In this document: positions 35,418 through 47,800 of the stretch, piece after piece
How positions within the stretch are numbered: position 1 is the first letter of the stretch
Layout: every line of letters starts with the position of its first letter
NCBI GenBank assembly: GCA_033439255.1
Contig: CM065884.1
Span: 2,418,001-2,482,000 of the forward strand
Reading direction: 5' to 3'
From: Hericium rajendrae
Taxonomy: Eukaryota > Basidiomycota > Agaricomycetes > Russulales > Hericiaceae
Length of the DNA stretch: 64,000 nucleotides
Notes under the pieces: model-generated
Database searches by the model: none
What the model saw: only the letters and a program-made list of their open reading frames with translations
What the model was told of the DNA's origin: nothing
Translations under genes and position numbers: made by a program

Positions 35418-36637
35418 CGATAACTGGAGGAGCCAGGAAGAAGATTAGATGCTAGACTGGTGATCTTCTTTCGATGCGCAAAGTTGAGCGAATTGGATAT
35501 TTTGTGAATGCTGGGACTAAGTAGCTTTAGTGGAGAAACGCTCGATGACAAGGACCACCATGGTGACTAATCAGACACGTGAATTTATCAAGTACATGCG
35601 ATTTGTTGTGCCTCGTGGGTTTCCACTACAGCCTGCTCCAAACAACAGGACCTGTAGGGAATTATGTAATGTTGCTACAGTGCCTTGCATATCAGTCTGC
35701 AGTCGACGCGTCGAGAAACCTATTTGTAGTTGCCAAATAGTCACATCATGTCACACTTCAACCGCCGACTGCTCGGACGTTTCACTCTGCGTCTTGCCGT
35801 CTTTGACGACGGCCATTTACTTTCTGTAAGTGTCTGACCCAGTTGACAAAGTAGCTGAAAAGCCATGAGAACCCATCTGGCAACAAATCTCTCTGCAAGC
35901 TATGCATAGCTTCGAATTTCGCATCGAGACATGCATTTCCAGCACCCCGGCATAGCATCCATAGCTCTCGCGCTTATGTGTGTTCCATGACTGTCAATAT
36001 TGAGGGGAGCCAAGATCTCGTGCTGGCTGTGGTGCGTGAACATTCTGAATGCGCTGACATGTTCTTCGCCCAGATTTACATGCAGCGCAAAGCGCAAGTT
36101 CGCGCGCCTCAGGCACTGCGACTTGTGCTTGAGCCAGACATTTATGCAGGTAGGACAATGATAATCCCCGAGCCACATCCATGCCCCGATAGGCTTACCA
36201 TAGCTATGCCGGAGGATGTCGAGCACGTGTTGGAGATGCCTCTTCGGGAGGGCAGCAGGAGCATTATGTCTCGATGGCACTGGGGCAGCAAACATGGTGT
36301 GCAGGTGCTGGTTGGGCGGGAGCCATTCGAACTTGATGTCTTTACAAGACTTTGTCTGTAGACTAGATTTACCTGTTTGTTTAAAGGGGAAGTTGAGTGC
36401 TACACGACGTACGAGTGCGCATACTGCGAACTCGCAAACAGGATTTAGAGCGCTAAAGTGTCACGCTTTGGTCCGAACAAACAAAGATCTCAGCGCGTCG
36501 ACTGCAGACTGATATGCAAGGCACTGTAATGCAACTACCTCAACCGCCCCTTCAAACTCATCCGAAACACCTGGACGTTGTCTATTGTCCAGACTCCAGA
36601 AACTGTTTAACTTTGCAGCATCAAATTGCGTTTAAAG
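35418..36637. other. intergenic stretch with unassigned frames
   Basis: A plus frame at 35978-36361 (127 codons; MCSMTVNIEGSQDLVLAVVR) and a minus frame at 35900-36295 (131 codons; contains GDYHCPTCINVWLKHKSQC) cover the same DNA, so at most one is real. Neither shows a family I know, and no supporting introns were found. Confidence 0.35.
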
Positions 36638-37411
36638 ATGCCTCTGGAAAATGAAGAGCAGATGCTGAAGGATTTTGTTTCCGTAAGCCTTTATCCTGCC
36701 TAATTTTATCAGTCCTTTACTCCGCTTCCAGCGAGATCCCACAGCCAAGTACATGTTCGACAGCGAGCGCGATGCTTCTCAATCAGAAATTTGCAGGATC
36801 AGCAGGCAGAAGGGTAAAGAGTGTATCACAGTGAGTTGAATCATACACTTCGCTAGTTGAACTGACTGGAGCTCGCGAAGTTGCACATGCACTCAAAGAG
36901 GATGTTCAAAGCTATGCAGGTGGAATGGCCGACTCTGTATTTCCTCCGATGAGTCATGGCTTACAATTGCCCATTTTACAGGAACAAGGATTTTTCTGTG
37001 CATTACCCATAGATCCATCTCGGACCGACATAGAGTGCACGCCCATCCCGAAGTCATGAGACATCGATGATGCATGTTTGACGATGGATGTACTAGTTAT
37101 CATGCCATCCCCTCCCGCCTCAAAAAGGAAGATGTGTTATACGGTCTGCTTTGGAGACTAGGATGTACTGCTCCTAATCCAGCCTCATTCAGCACTATTG
37201 GCAGCTGTTGCCTATGTGGTATACATATATATATGCTTGGGAAGATTGGAGACAGCCAGAACGGATGGATGAAGCATGGAGTCATTGGATGGCTAGACAG
37301 ACCTTGTCTCGTGATTTTCGAAGGCAGCAAGATCATGGGGAAACATTGGGGGAGAGAATGACCATGTATGAGGAGTGTATACTTCACCAACCGGCAATGT
37401 TAAAGAGGTAG
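36638..37411 (+). pseudogene. unrecognised gene or gene remnant
   Basis: An ATG at 36638 opens a short exon (MPLENEEQMLKDFVS) ending at a good GTAAGC donor. After a 49-bp intron with CAG acceptor comes RDPTAKYMFDSERDASQSEI and then CRISRQKGKECIT, and another GTGAGT donor. A later frame at 37208-37411 also reads protein-like (YIYAWEDWRQPERMDEAWSH, ending PAMLKR, stop). The stretch between is not continuous in any frame, so this is either a gene whose introns I cannot place or a decayed one. No family is recognised. Confidence 0.3.
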
Positions 37412-37594
37412 GCGAGAGGTGAAGCATGAGCTAGTAGCAGAATATAAGTAACAAAGTGAGAGATAAAGATGTATTCTTTAAACATTTCAATTATTGTTAC
37501 GAGGCCTGAAGGCCTCATCATTGAAAGCAACATGAATCACAACATCACATTGAGCAAATGTACTTCATATTTAATAAACAGGCTCGAGTCATTT

Positions 37595-39026
37595 CTAAGT
37601 AAATGAAAAATCAACACCCAACGTGCCACCTTTCGCCAGCTGTTCCTGCTCTTCCGCGATCAATCGCCGCTGTTCGACGGCTAGGACATCAATCAAACCC
37701 ATGTCACAATCGTATTGCGCGCGGTGGGCAGCCTTGATGAGCTCAAAGTAATTTGCGAGCAAGCTCACCCGACGGTTCTGAAGAGTCGACATCTAGCATA
37801 ATTTATTAGGTGATTAGTCAGTCATATGTGAGTAATGATAGATTGCACCTCGGCAAGTTTGGGGTCGTTTAAGGACGTGGTCCCTGGTACCCGCGGCTGA
37901 TACGCAGGCACGGGGACAAAAGTTTGAGATGAGTCAACACGTGCGTCCTGCACTTGGGCAAACCACGTCTGAGAACTCGTCTTCCTCATCTGCTGCATCT
38001 CAAGTCTGCAAAAATGAGAACAGTTTGAGACCGTAGACGCATTGAAATTCGTTAGAGTGTGGGGGCCCATTGACGGGTGTGACGGCCCAAGATATGAAGA
38101 CCGGGCTTCTTCTACTGATACACCTATATCTCCCACGATTTCTTCTCTCTTCTTGCCCTTATCCTGTGCCGGCGGAGACTCTACGGAAGTCGGGGCTCGA
38201 AGAATTGCATCGGGAGAAAGTTGATCTTGCGAAGGAACAAGCTCGATTGCCGAGCGGACTCCTCCACTTTCGATAGCACGATTCTGTACGGAGCTACCCT
38301 CACTGAGATCTGCATGGAGATGGTGCCGGGGACTATGCGATAAGACCTCTGGGCGATATTCTTGTGCAGACGATGGGCTCCGTTGTCGATATGACCTTTC
38401 GTGGTGTGATTGATAGGAACTCTGACATGGCGATCCTGGGTCGTGACAAGGGGTCGATGAGTTACGACATTCATCTAAATCTTGAATATCAGTACTGTAC
38501 TTGAATGTATAAGAGCAGCAATAGACAAACCAGTGTGATGATGAGGCGGAGACCTCGACCTTCTATCTCGCCGATAGTAACGAGGTCGCGGATTCTGGCA
38601 GGAGTTCTGGTAAGGTCCTGTCACAAGGCGGGTCCTGTCTTCATCTCGGAATCGCCGATCTCGTGGAGGCCCGTTACGCCAAGAAGGCTCTTGTCGAGGT
38701 GTATATGTCCCCTCGCGTTCGTTGTGATCGTTCGGGATTGCTCTACGACTGTGCGCATGAACATCACGCGTTTCCCACTCTCTTGGTGGACCTTTCCAGC
38801 GAGATGAATCTGGACGAGGTATGTAAACATCGTCTCCAGGAGGATCTCTGTGCCATGACAAAGTTCGGGGGATGTAAGTATCAGTATCAGGCGGCCTCGA
38901 GCTGTGAGAATTAGAGCGCTCATTTCGAGATCTGGTGTATAAACCTGACGACCTTGGGTGTTGCTCGTGTCGGAAGATCTGAGGAGGGAGGTATGCAAAA
39001 TCTGGTTTGGGAGGGAGGCCTGACAT
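37595..39026 (-). CDS. uncharacterised RS/Pro-rich fungal protein
   Basis: The start is MSGLPPKPDFAYLPPQIFRH. Exon 1 runs to about 38535 and is rich in Arg, Ser, Pro and aromatic repeats of a TYIPR/DVYIPRPD type, ending RRSRSPPHHHT. After a ~55-bp intron the second exon (DECRNSSTPCHDPG to NDPKLAE, about 38474-37851) keeps phase. A ~60-bp intron leads to the last exon (MSTLQNRRVSLLANYFELIK, then DCDMGLIDVLAVEQRRLIAE), ending DFSFT at 37595. The C-terminal helical block looks conserved and could be the functional part, and the RS-like front suggests RNA or nuclear work. I do not recognise a named family. Intact phase across both introns argues for a real gene. Confidence 0.7.
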
Positions 39027-40870
39027 GATGGTTTGAAGGAAGGAAGGAAGGTTGGAAGGAAGGAAGGAAGGTTTGACGAAGAGATAATGCTGGAGCCTCG
39101 TGTTTGTAATGAATAGCGCAATAAACTCAATAATATTATTAGAGCGCCCCGCAGCTTGGGTGGCGCCGAGCGACGGCCGGCGGCACTCATATTATAGGTG
39201 TACATGGGCCGAATATTAAATCAATATTAAATAAATTAAATCGAAAAAGGAAGGAGGGGGGAAAGGGGAGAACAACATGTCAAAGATCTCGTGGTTGCCC
39301 TCTTCATGGATTTCTCTGAAACTCGAAAAATGAGTGTGACAAGCAGATCTCGAGAGCTCGGTTATTTTTCCGGGGCACCTTCGGCGCCCAAAAAGGTGCA
39401 AATCGGGACTTCTCGCTGCTTCGCCATGCGAGAGATATCTTAAATTTCGCAAACGACGAGAGCTCAGATATGCTCGAAACCTCCTACGGGACCCTTTCGT
39501 TACCTGGAAAATGTATCGAGACTAGAAATAGAATTGTCTGACTTCGATTGGACCTTCAGAGAGCTACATCTCGAGAGGTAGACATGCTCGACCAGACACC
39601 TGCCTGCATCGGGTATGATAGCTAAATCAGCTTCATTTTTTCTGATCTCTATGTTTTCATATCTCTCTCGAGCTTGGAAACAAGGACCCGAAGCCGACAA
39701 ACACCCGTCATTCAGCATAGGCCTGAGACTAAGCACCACCTGCATAGTTGGCGATGTTTCTTGCTTTTCGAGAGAAATAGTAACTATTTCGACTCAAACA
39801 AAGTTCGGCATCGACGCGCGAATGTTTTCGACAGATCGGACCCATCATAGCATTTTTTCGAGCAGCCATTGTTGAGCAAATGAGGCGCGAAGTGTGCAGT
39901 TCTGCTGCTTTGTTTGTACATGATTATATCATATAATTTCAAACTCAGTTATGTCGCGTCGACTGTACACCTATGAATTAAGTCCCCGGCCGGCGGCTTC
40001 GCTTATGCAATTGAGCAACAGACGCACGCGGGTCCACGGTAGACGCGAGGTCCCAGGGGGACCGCTGGCCTGGCTACACGGCTAGCAAGGCGACTGACGA
40101 CAACCGACGATCTAATGGATCTGTGATTTAGGAGGTCAGGATGTCTGGTAGACACGATTCGGGCCTATTACTGGCTTTCGAGAGTTGGATCACAGGATAA
40201 CGGTGATCTGGATCAGACGGTGCCAGCACTTTGTGGCTGTCAGGCACGTAGAGAGATAGCGAGTACCACTGTCAAGGATGAAAACTAGAAAACGGGATGG
40301 CAAGCACGGTGATAGAACCATGTGCACTTTGATTCAAGAAGGAACAATGCGGTCGAAAGCCATTAGGCCATATTGCCTTTGGTACATATGCACAACAATG
40401 ATAATTGACTCATTGTGGCGAACTTCAACTTTCGTCAGACATTTCATAGCTGTCACTTTGGTGCTCATTGCTGCATGTCCAAGTCCCCTGAGGTCCCCTG
40501 CACATCGAATATGACTTCGATGCTGTGATGTATGTATCTGCCATAAGTACTGGTCCAGTGCCATGGAGAATCAGTGACAGATGAAGGTACTGCACACGGG
40601 GCAGCACCAAAAATCTTGAGGAAATGAGGCTTGGTCTGAGAAACTACAATTTGTAGACTACATAACAATGATGATGGTATCAATCAGTGGATTCGGGCAG
40701 TTTCGATCGGACTCTGAGTTTCCTGTGATCCAGCCTCCAGATTTCAATGATAGGCCCAATTTGCATTTTCCAGTGTGCTCCAACCCATTTTCCTCAAATT
40801 TGCACTGGCAATTGCAACTGATCCCACAGATCATCGGCTTTCACCAATCTGCTTGCTAACCGTGTATGTC
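39027..40870. other. intergenic region with simple repeat and possible small inverted-repeat element
   Basis: A (GGAA)n tract lies at about 39038-39076, just upstream of the RS-rich gene. ATAGGTGTACA near 39195 and its reverse complement TGTACACCTAT near 39967 could be ends of a 0.78-kb AT-rich element, but no target duplication is clear. The rest shows no gene. Confidence 0.4.
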
Positions 40871-41089
40871 CGTGCATGTCCCACCAAAATTGACTGCCTG
40901 ATGCAGATGTGTGTCCCGATGACACCAGAAATCAAGTTTTCAATGGGACATGCTCCCCTGTCAGCGAAAGGTGCTGGCCCTGGCCCAGCCAAAAGAGCGT
41001 GTCTCGTGAAAGCTTAAGGGGCATGCTCGGCAACGTGCTGAGCATGCCGAGTGCAGTTCTCGATGTGATGCAGGCACGAACTTAGGTAA
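40871..41089 (+). repeat. 0.7-kb repeat, left part of a unit split by the composite transposon
   Basis: The sequence from about 40871 to TTAGGTAA at 41089 matches the middle of the 0.7-kb unit (GACTGCCTGATGCAGATGTG; CATGCTCGGCAACGTGC; GAACTTAGGTAA). The same unit resumes at 50286. The beginning of this unit is missing or too diverged to see. Confidence 0.8.
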
Positions 41090-41572
41090 CACTGCAGGCA
41101 TAGCCCAATTTTATGCTGAAGAACATGTAAAGAATGTTGAAGCAAAAATGTTAAAACAGCACTAGATATAATGCTAGAGAAAATTGGAGGAAGATCTGAG
41201 ATTATCTGAGGAAACTTCATTGTCTGTTCTGGGACAGACATTATTGAGTCTTCTTTCAATATTCTTTCAAGATCTTTTCTCTAGGAAGACTTATGATATT
41301 CTTTGGTTTTTCTCATGTGTTTATTGTTATGGAGAATTATCAATATTGCAGCATTTTCTGTGGCATTTAATTCAAGATATTCCACTGATCTATAAAATAT
41401 AAGCTGATGCCTAAGATGTCAAATCAGACTGTACTGAAAACTTGTAGTGAATATCTCCTTGTACTTTGAATCTTCCTTCAAACATGCTTCTCACACTATT
41501 AGAAAGTCATTTCTGATTTTCAAAACACAAAAGCTCAAAAAGAATCTATACGGAATGTAAAGTCTGCTATTA

Positions 41573-43232
41573 ACATGCTCAACATTTTTTTGCATCTAAA
41601 AATTGAGATTTCTTGTCAGCACAAATTTATAAAAAATGTGCTGCAATTTTCAAGTCTCCTTTTACCTTGCTTGTTAAGGTATCTCGCACCCTCATAATTA
41701 TTAGCACCCCGACTCACATCATCAACAAGGACAAACAAAAGCTCGGTACACTTACTACTCTGTCTAGCACTCCAGTCATGTATCAGAACCCTTTTTGTCA
41801 TCATTATCAATGGTTTTCTATGCTTAAAATATGTTTCCCAATGTTGTCATAGAATTGGACAGACAAGAAGTTACAACTTGAAGAGCCGACATTGTGACTT
41901 ATCACAGCACCAGTGACATGAGTCACACCTCCCATTTTTCGACAGTCGGCAAAGCGCTCAACTCGAAGACAATGACTAAGTACAAGATAGAATGAGCATA
42001 CAATTATCAGCATGCAGGGCATAGTTAACGGTGCCACCTAGTGGATATTTCAACATCTCACGAACCAACTATGAGTTTGAGGTCAGTAGACTAACAGCTC
42101 CTTCAGCAAATTAAACATGCCTATGTAGGCAACAAGCAGACCACAGATCGAATGGGACTGCTGTGGAATAAACTTCCTTCCTTCCTTCCTTCCACTGTGC
42201 GCACGCTGCATCACCTTAACAACCTGCCTGATCCCGACTTCACTGTCCCACTACGTGCACTTTCAAGCTCCCCAGGTGCGACATTGTATACACGGAACAT
42301 GTGTGGGACGATCTCCAACAGGGTCTCAAGGTGCATCTTTCAGACTCGTACATGTCTGCAGCATGCAGCACTTTTTCTCAGCCTTCAGATTTGGTGAAGA
42401 CCTAGATCGCATCCTCCACGAGCTCAGATGCATGAAGAGGTTGCTCCTCAGCATGCACATGCAACCAGCCGTGAAGGAGAATGTGAGCGGTACAAGGGTG
42501 TCAGATAGAGTCAGTGAGTCGGCGTGCTGGGGCTTGCTGGGGAGGGCGTGGTGACCACGCTGAGGTCCATGCTGCTCCCGCTGTTCACTTGGGATCTGCT
42601 GGTCTGCGAGCTCATGGCTTGTGCATGCAAGGTGTTTACCAGCACTACACGGCCTATTGTTAGCTTCCAATCTTAAAGCCTATCCTTGTTTTATCAGCCC
42701 GTGGTTGAACTAAAGGCAGAGGACACTCATTGGGGAATATGTGCTGGTGCATGGCGTCCGAGCTCATCCTTACTTGTCCAGCATTTGATCATCTGGCAAG
42801 TAGCTCCGATGCATAGATCATTCAGATGTAATATATGCACAGAATATAGCATGCATGAGACAAAAACAAATCTTCTCAAACTCCATATGTGAGATAGGAG
42901 TCATTTTTAATTTGACCACAGACATATTGTGCCTGAAGTTTTTGATAGTCTTTCGCACCCATAAGAGCTGCCTAACATGAGGAAAGCCACTATATAACAG
43001 CTATATCCTCGTCAGGACAAGCAAGGTTTATGCCGATGCAGTCGGCACTTCCCTAGTACATTCTATTAAGCAGAATACTGAACTGTTCAATATTCTGTTT
43101 GATATTACTGGATAATCTAGTATTCTGCTTAATAGAATGTAAAAGAGACTTGAAAATTGCAGCACATTTTTCATAAATTTGTGCTAACAAGAAATTTCAA
43201 TCTTTAGGTGCAAAAAAAAATGTTGAGCATGT
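41573..43232. mobile_element. 1.66-kb TA-flanked element nested in the left arm
   Basis: The inverted ends are about 92 bp and start ACATGCTCAACATTTTTTT on both sides. TA lies at 41571-41572 and 43233-43234. Removing the element and one TA rejoins GTCTGCTATTA with CAGCCATTTGG, which is how the right arm of the composite transposon reads (near 49785-49800). The interior (including a (TTCC)n tract at about 42174-42193) shows no transposase. Short frames near 42150-42550 are not recognisable. Confidence 0.85.
43059..43139. mobile_element. 81-bp MITE inside the 1.66-kb element
   Basis: Perfect terminal inverted repeats of 20-21 bp (CATTCTATTAAGCAGAATAC) enclose about 40 bp, with TA on both sides (43057-43058 and 43140-43141). 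It sits directly beside the right terminal repeat of the 1.66-kb element. Confidence 0.85.
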
Positions 43233-43410
43233 TACAGCCATTTGGAAAAATGATGACAGTGTGCGACACAGCGAGGAATTCTCATGGTGTTGCCAAATTG
43301 GGCATTGATGCATCTCTAGCTCTTCCTCTACTGTACTATCTGTCTCACTGCTTTAGTGCTCTCATAACTAGCTTGTCTATCATTGTCTATTTGACCTGGC
43401 ACCATAAAGA

Positions 43411-44449
43411 ATGACCATGCCCTTCCAAAAGATCAGTGCCGACGTAAAGCTTGCTGCACTGGAACTCTACAATCGACAGCTCCTACCACTCGACACTATT
43501 CTCGAATGCATTGGGTTCTCTGAAAGCATGTTCTGGAGAATGAAGAAGCTCTTCAACGAGACTGGGAGTGTGAATCCTCAGCCATGTCATACCTGTAGCT
43601 GACCTCGACTGCTTGTGCATAGTGATCTCGAGTACCTCCTTGAGCTCATCAATCTCCGGCCACCTTGGTTCCTCAATGAGCTCGAACACCTTCTGTCCAC
43701 CAACTGGCTCATCTCTGTTCACTTCACTACAATCCATTGGGAGCTTGAGCATGCTGGAATATCATCAAAGAAGTTACATCACATAGCACAGGAGCACAAC
43801 AAGAATGTACGTGCAGACTTCGTCCATTGCATGGCGCAATATGACCCTATTGAGCTTGGCTTTCTCGATGAAGTCTCGAAGGACGAAAGAACGGTCCAGA
43901 GAAGGAAAGGTCGAGCTAAGAAGGGCCAGAGGGCAGTGATGAAGGGGGTATTTGTGCGAGGTCGCAGGTTGTCCAGTGAGGGGCTGCTCACTGTTGATGG
44001 CATGGCCACGTGCCATTGTCGAGAGATCAATGACCAGGGCTCTCTTTCTGGGGTTTCTTGAGCACAGCGTGGTGAGTACTACTTGAGATATATTGTATGC
44101 ATCTTATAGATTTTGTAGATGCCATTATGTTCTCCATATCCTGACCCGTTGAGCATGCTTGTCATGGACAATGCATGTATTCATCATGGCAAGGAGATAC
44201 TCGAATTGACAGCCCATTTTGGTAACAGCTTTGTTTTTAACCTTGATGCTGATGATATCTTACATATCTACAGGAGTACGTGTGATATTTCTGCCTCTCT
44301 ACTCACCAGACTTGAATCCAATCGAAGAGACTTTCTCGAAAATAAAACATTTTATTCACCGCAATGAGGACAAGTTTGCTGCCTCTGACAATGGAATTAT
44401 TTATGACATGTATGAGGCTATGGATGTTATTACAGCAGAGGATGCATAG
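43411..44449 (+). pseudogene. IS630/Tc1-like transposase of the composite element, broken
   Basis: The start MTMPFQKISADVKLAALELY leads a helix-turn-helix (LPLDTILECIGFSESMFWRM). The DDE blocks follow: LGFLDEVSKDERTVQRRKGR (first D), LVMDNACIHHGKEIL (second D) and LYSPDLNPIEETFSKIKHFI (E). An intron at about 44069-44118 and another at about 44221-44272 (GTAACAGC to CTACAG) are needed to join the blocks. A TGA at 43600-43602 interrupts the frame, and a shift of frame lies between the REIND reading and the expected ALFLGFLEHSV reading near 43995-44060. This is the typical basidiomycete IS630 subgroup. It probably once mobilised the 9.2-kb element. Confidence 0.8.
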
Positions 44450-46830
44450 GGCTACATATGGCATTCAGGCTACATATAACAAGAGGAGACACGACAAAAT
44501 AGAATGAGAACTTGAGGATGACAGAAATCATGACTGAGTGAGAATAATTGACGTATAATGTCCAAGACAGGTCCAAGGTCCAAGAATGAAAGAGAATGGT
44601 ATCAAGAAAACAGTCATTTACCCAGCTTGAGCAGCCTATTTCATGGTGGCGACTCTCATCTCAGCAATAGCACCCATCTTGAAACCCATCGAGTGCAAGT
44701 TGTCAAGAGAGATATGACCAAATGTATGTGAGCCTGTATACTCATTTTCTGTGAGAAGGTCACCAACACTGGTCAGGAGGTGATATGCTTCGCAGAATTC
44801 AGCTACTGTCATCTGGCACCCAAGAGTGTGACCTTGCGGCAGAAGCATTTCTACCTTCAGAGCCAGATTCGTAGCATTGTCACCTGTAGCACTCATCGAG
44901 CCTTGTGTGAGATGCAGGATCTCTACTGGAAGATTCCAGACATTTGTGATAGGTGGCTGCAAGGGTGCAGCTGTGGGCGCAGCATTCTCCTTTGAAGATG
45001 AAGCTTCACACTCACATGCATGTCGCTGAAGCAAGGATGGAGCACCGAGAGAGTGAGTGGGCAGGGCATCGAACAACCAGTGATTGAGTGGCTTGTCCAA
45101 CGTACTAGTAGCTAATGTGTCATCCTTCTTGAGCTGACAGAAGTCACCAGTTAGCTATGCAATATGAAATTGTCTCAAACAATGTACCAGGGCAGATGCC
45201 CAGACATCTATATGATTCATACCAAGCGCGAGATGCTCGTTATCATCAGGATTGACAAAGCAACAGCCAGGAGTGGGACAGCCAGGTTTCTGGCATGTCC
45301 AGCGATTCTTGAGCATCTGAATTTGTTGCCAAAGAGGTTCATCTTCAACATTCAGGTCTGAAGCATGTGGAATCTATGGTGATGTTGTATTAGTAAATGT
45401 TCAGAGCAAAAGACAATACATACTTTTGTTTTGGCTTTCTTTGGGGCCTTCTTCATCTTCATCTTTGCCTTCTGCTTTGCTTCTGGTCCACTGATGTTGC
45501 TGTTGTCTGAACTGTCATCGCTCACCATCTTGGACTTTCAGCTCTTCTTGGTGCATTCTGCCTTGTTGCTATTGCCCTGTTGCTTGACCTGACCATGCTT
45601 CTTCCATTTCTATAAAAGTAGTTAGTAGTGAATCCAAGTTGAATAACAGTGCATATAGTCTACCTTTTTCATCACATGAACTCGTTCAGTGACGTCCAGA
45701 TTGATCGTAACAGTGTCTGACCATGCCCCGACTGCGCACTTGACCATGTTTTGGTAATCTTCAGATGAGTGAACAGGAAGAGATGCGGTCGAGATGTGAG
45801 AAATGGTGAAGAAGATGGAGTAGTCATCGAGAATGATGTCCTGTCTTTCAAGCCAGACAGAGATCTTCTCAAGGAGCATGCATCTGAAAAATTTGCCAGT
45901 GGTACATAGCTCTATAAAGTCTACATAGATCTCCTAGCTTCATAGTATCGCCCTTTATTGTATAGCCCACATAGCCAAAGGGTGATGCTATGGAGTGCTA
46001 TGAGGCTCAAAGGTGATGCTATGGAGTGCTATGGAGTGCTATCATAGCTATGAGAGCTGACTATGTAGCTATGATAGTATGACTAACTATCAAAGCTATC
46101 AGTATCTATCAAAGCTATAAGGCTTATGTGTCTTATATATCCTATATTCAATATGTGTCTCACATAACCTATGTATAATATATGTGAGACATATCCTACA
46201 TTCAATATGTGTCTCATATATCTTATATTTAATATATAGATCTGATATACATATTAAAGCAATAAAATTTATTAGAACTTTTAATCTTTTCTACAATCAT
46301 ATCAAAATTAATAACATATGATCACACAGATTTAGAATATTTCAAAGCATCAAGATTATATTGATAATACAAACACTACTACTAACCAAAAAGTGAAAAT
46401 ATAAGTAAGAAAATAAAAAGATAAGATAAGATAATAATAAGATAAGATAAGATAATACAAGAAGATAAGAAGATAAGAAGATAAGATAAGATAAGTAAAA
46501 GGTCATAAGATAAGAGAATATAAGAAACTAAGTAAGAAAAGATAAGAAAACATGAGTCTTAGAAGATAAAAATAACATATAAGAACTTACCAAAGTAACA
46601 AAAAGCAAAATCTAAGAAACTAACTTGAAGACATTAGTATTAGTATAAGCAATAAGAGACCAACAATCCCTTAAAGACAGCAACAACGAGCAAGAAACAA
46701 CGAGCAAGCAGAAAACAATGACGAGCAAGCAAAAAAACAACGATGAACAAGCAAACAACATCGACGAAGGCATCGACGTGACAAGAGATAGTGGGAGTTA
46801 AAGAGCAAGAGGCAGCGTGCGTCGCGTGAG

Positions 46831-46839
46831 CCTTATATA
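46831..46839 (-). promoter_or_regulatory. TATA box of leftward R transcript, copy 2
   Basis: On the minus strand the sequence reads GGATTCGTATATAAGGCTC, almost identical to copy 1. The downstream pyrimidine-rich leader is also shared. Confidence 0.55.
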
Positions 46840-47724
46840 CGAATCCTGGGCGGAGCCGGGATTCGTGGCTGCTGGGCACTTGCCGAGCATCGCGTCAGAG
46901 ACTGGGGCCAGACTCCATTACATGGACCTTGGCTCTCTGTGAGCTTGATGTATAGTAGATACTTACAATGCTCATTCATTCGAATCACATTTACAACTTA
47001 TGGCTCTACTGTTTTTTTTCTAAATTTGTGTAATTTTTCTTGATTTGTGGTGGTTCGAGAAATGTAGCTTCGCTCGTTCGGTGGCTGAAGCACCGAAACG
47101 CACGTCGAAGTTTGTCTCTCGCTGTCTCCACCACATCCACTCTCCACTCTGTAACGGATGGTTTATCAGTTACTACTATAGTCTTCTACTTTCTTACTCT
47201 TTTCTACCTGACTTACTTTTCGAGTTTTGCAGAGTTTCCTTATTAGGATAGCTGAGTTTGAATCATGTACTTAGAGCGGATTTCCTTATTGGGAATAAGC
47301 ATCTATCTTGCCAACTCACCACCATCTGTCTGCTTTTGTCTCAGTCTCTGCTTGTTCTCCTCATATCTGAAAGGTTCACTTGGGATCCAACCCTCAAAGG
47401 AAGGTGTGTGGCCCCCAAAACCCTCATCAGGAGGTCTATATCTGCTGCTGGCCCTCAGAGGAGGTGCCAGCTCATCGCTCATCTGCTTGGCTGCAGGACT
47501 GAGGCATCCTCGGTTCTGTTAGCTTTAGCTTGTGGACTCTCTCTAGGAGGTCTACGACACCTTTATACCCTCCTCACTTGCTCGCCTACCTTGGACTTCC
47601 TGGGCAGTAGCGGCTCGACCTCTATCATCCGTTACACACTCTCCTCCCTCCACCCTCCTACTCTCCCTCTAACTCGTCAAACCGCATGCAGGAGGGACTC
47701 AGGCGGATGCAGAGGGTCTCGACG

Positions 47725-47800
47725 GTGAGTAAAAAATACTTTTATTTCGTTTATTTGTGCTAATGTCGAGAGTATCGCTTGTTCGAGCGATACTCTCGAC
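47725..47800 (+). ncRNA. R copy 2: mini-intron and conserved hairpin
   Basis: The intron 47725-47770 (46 bp) begins GTGAGTAAAAA, has GTGCTAAT as branch-like site and ends GAG. The hairpin has perfect 15-bp arms, GTCGAGAGTATCGCT (47765-47779) and AGCGATACTCTCGAC (47786-47800), around a six-base loop. It overlaps the 3' splice site. Confidence 0.6.

Noticed and set aside
35900-36361. Overlapping 131- and 127-codon frames as genes
   Set aside because: They compete on opposite strands, neither has a domain, introns or neighbours that support it; left unassigned.
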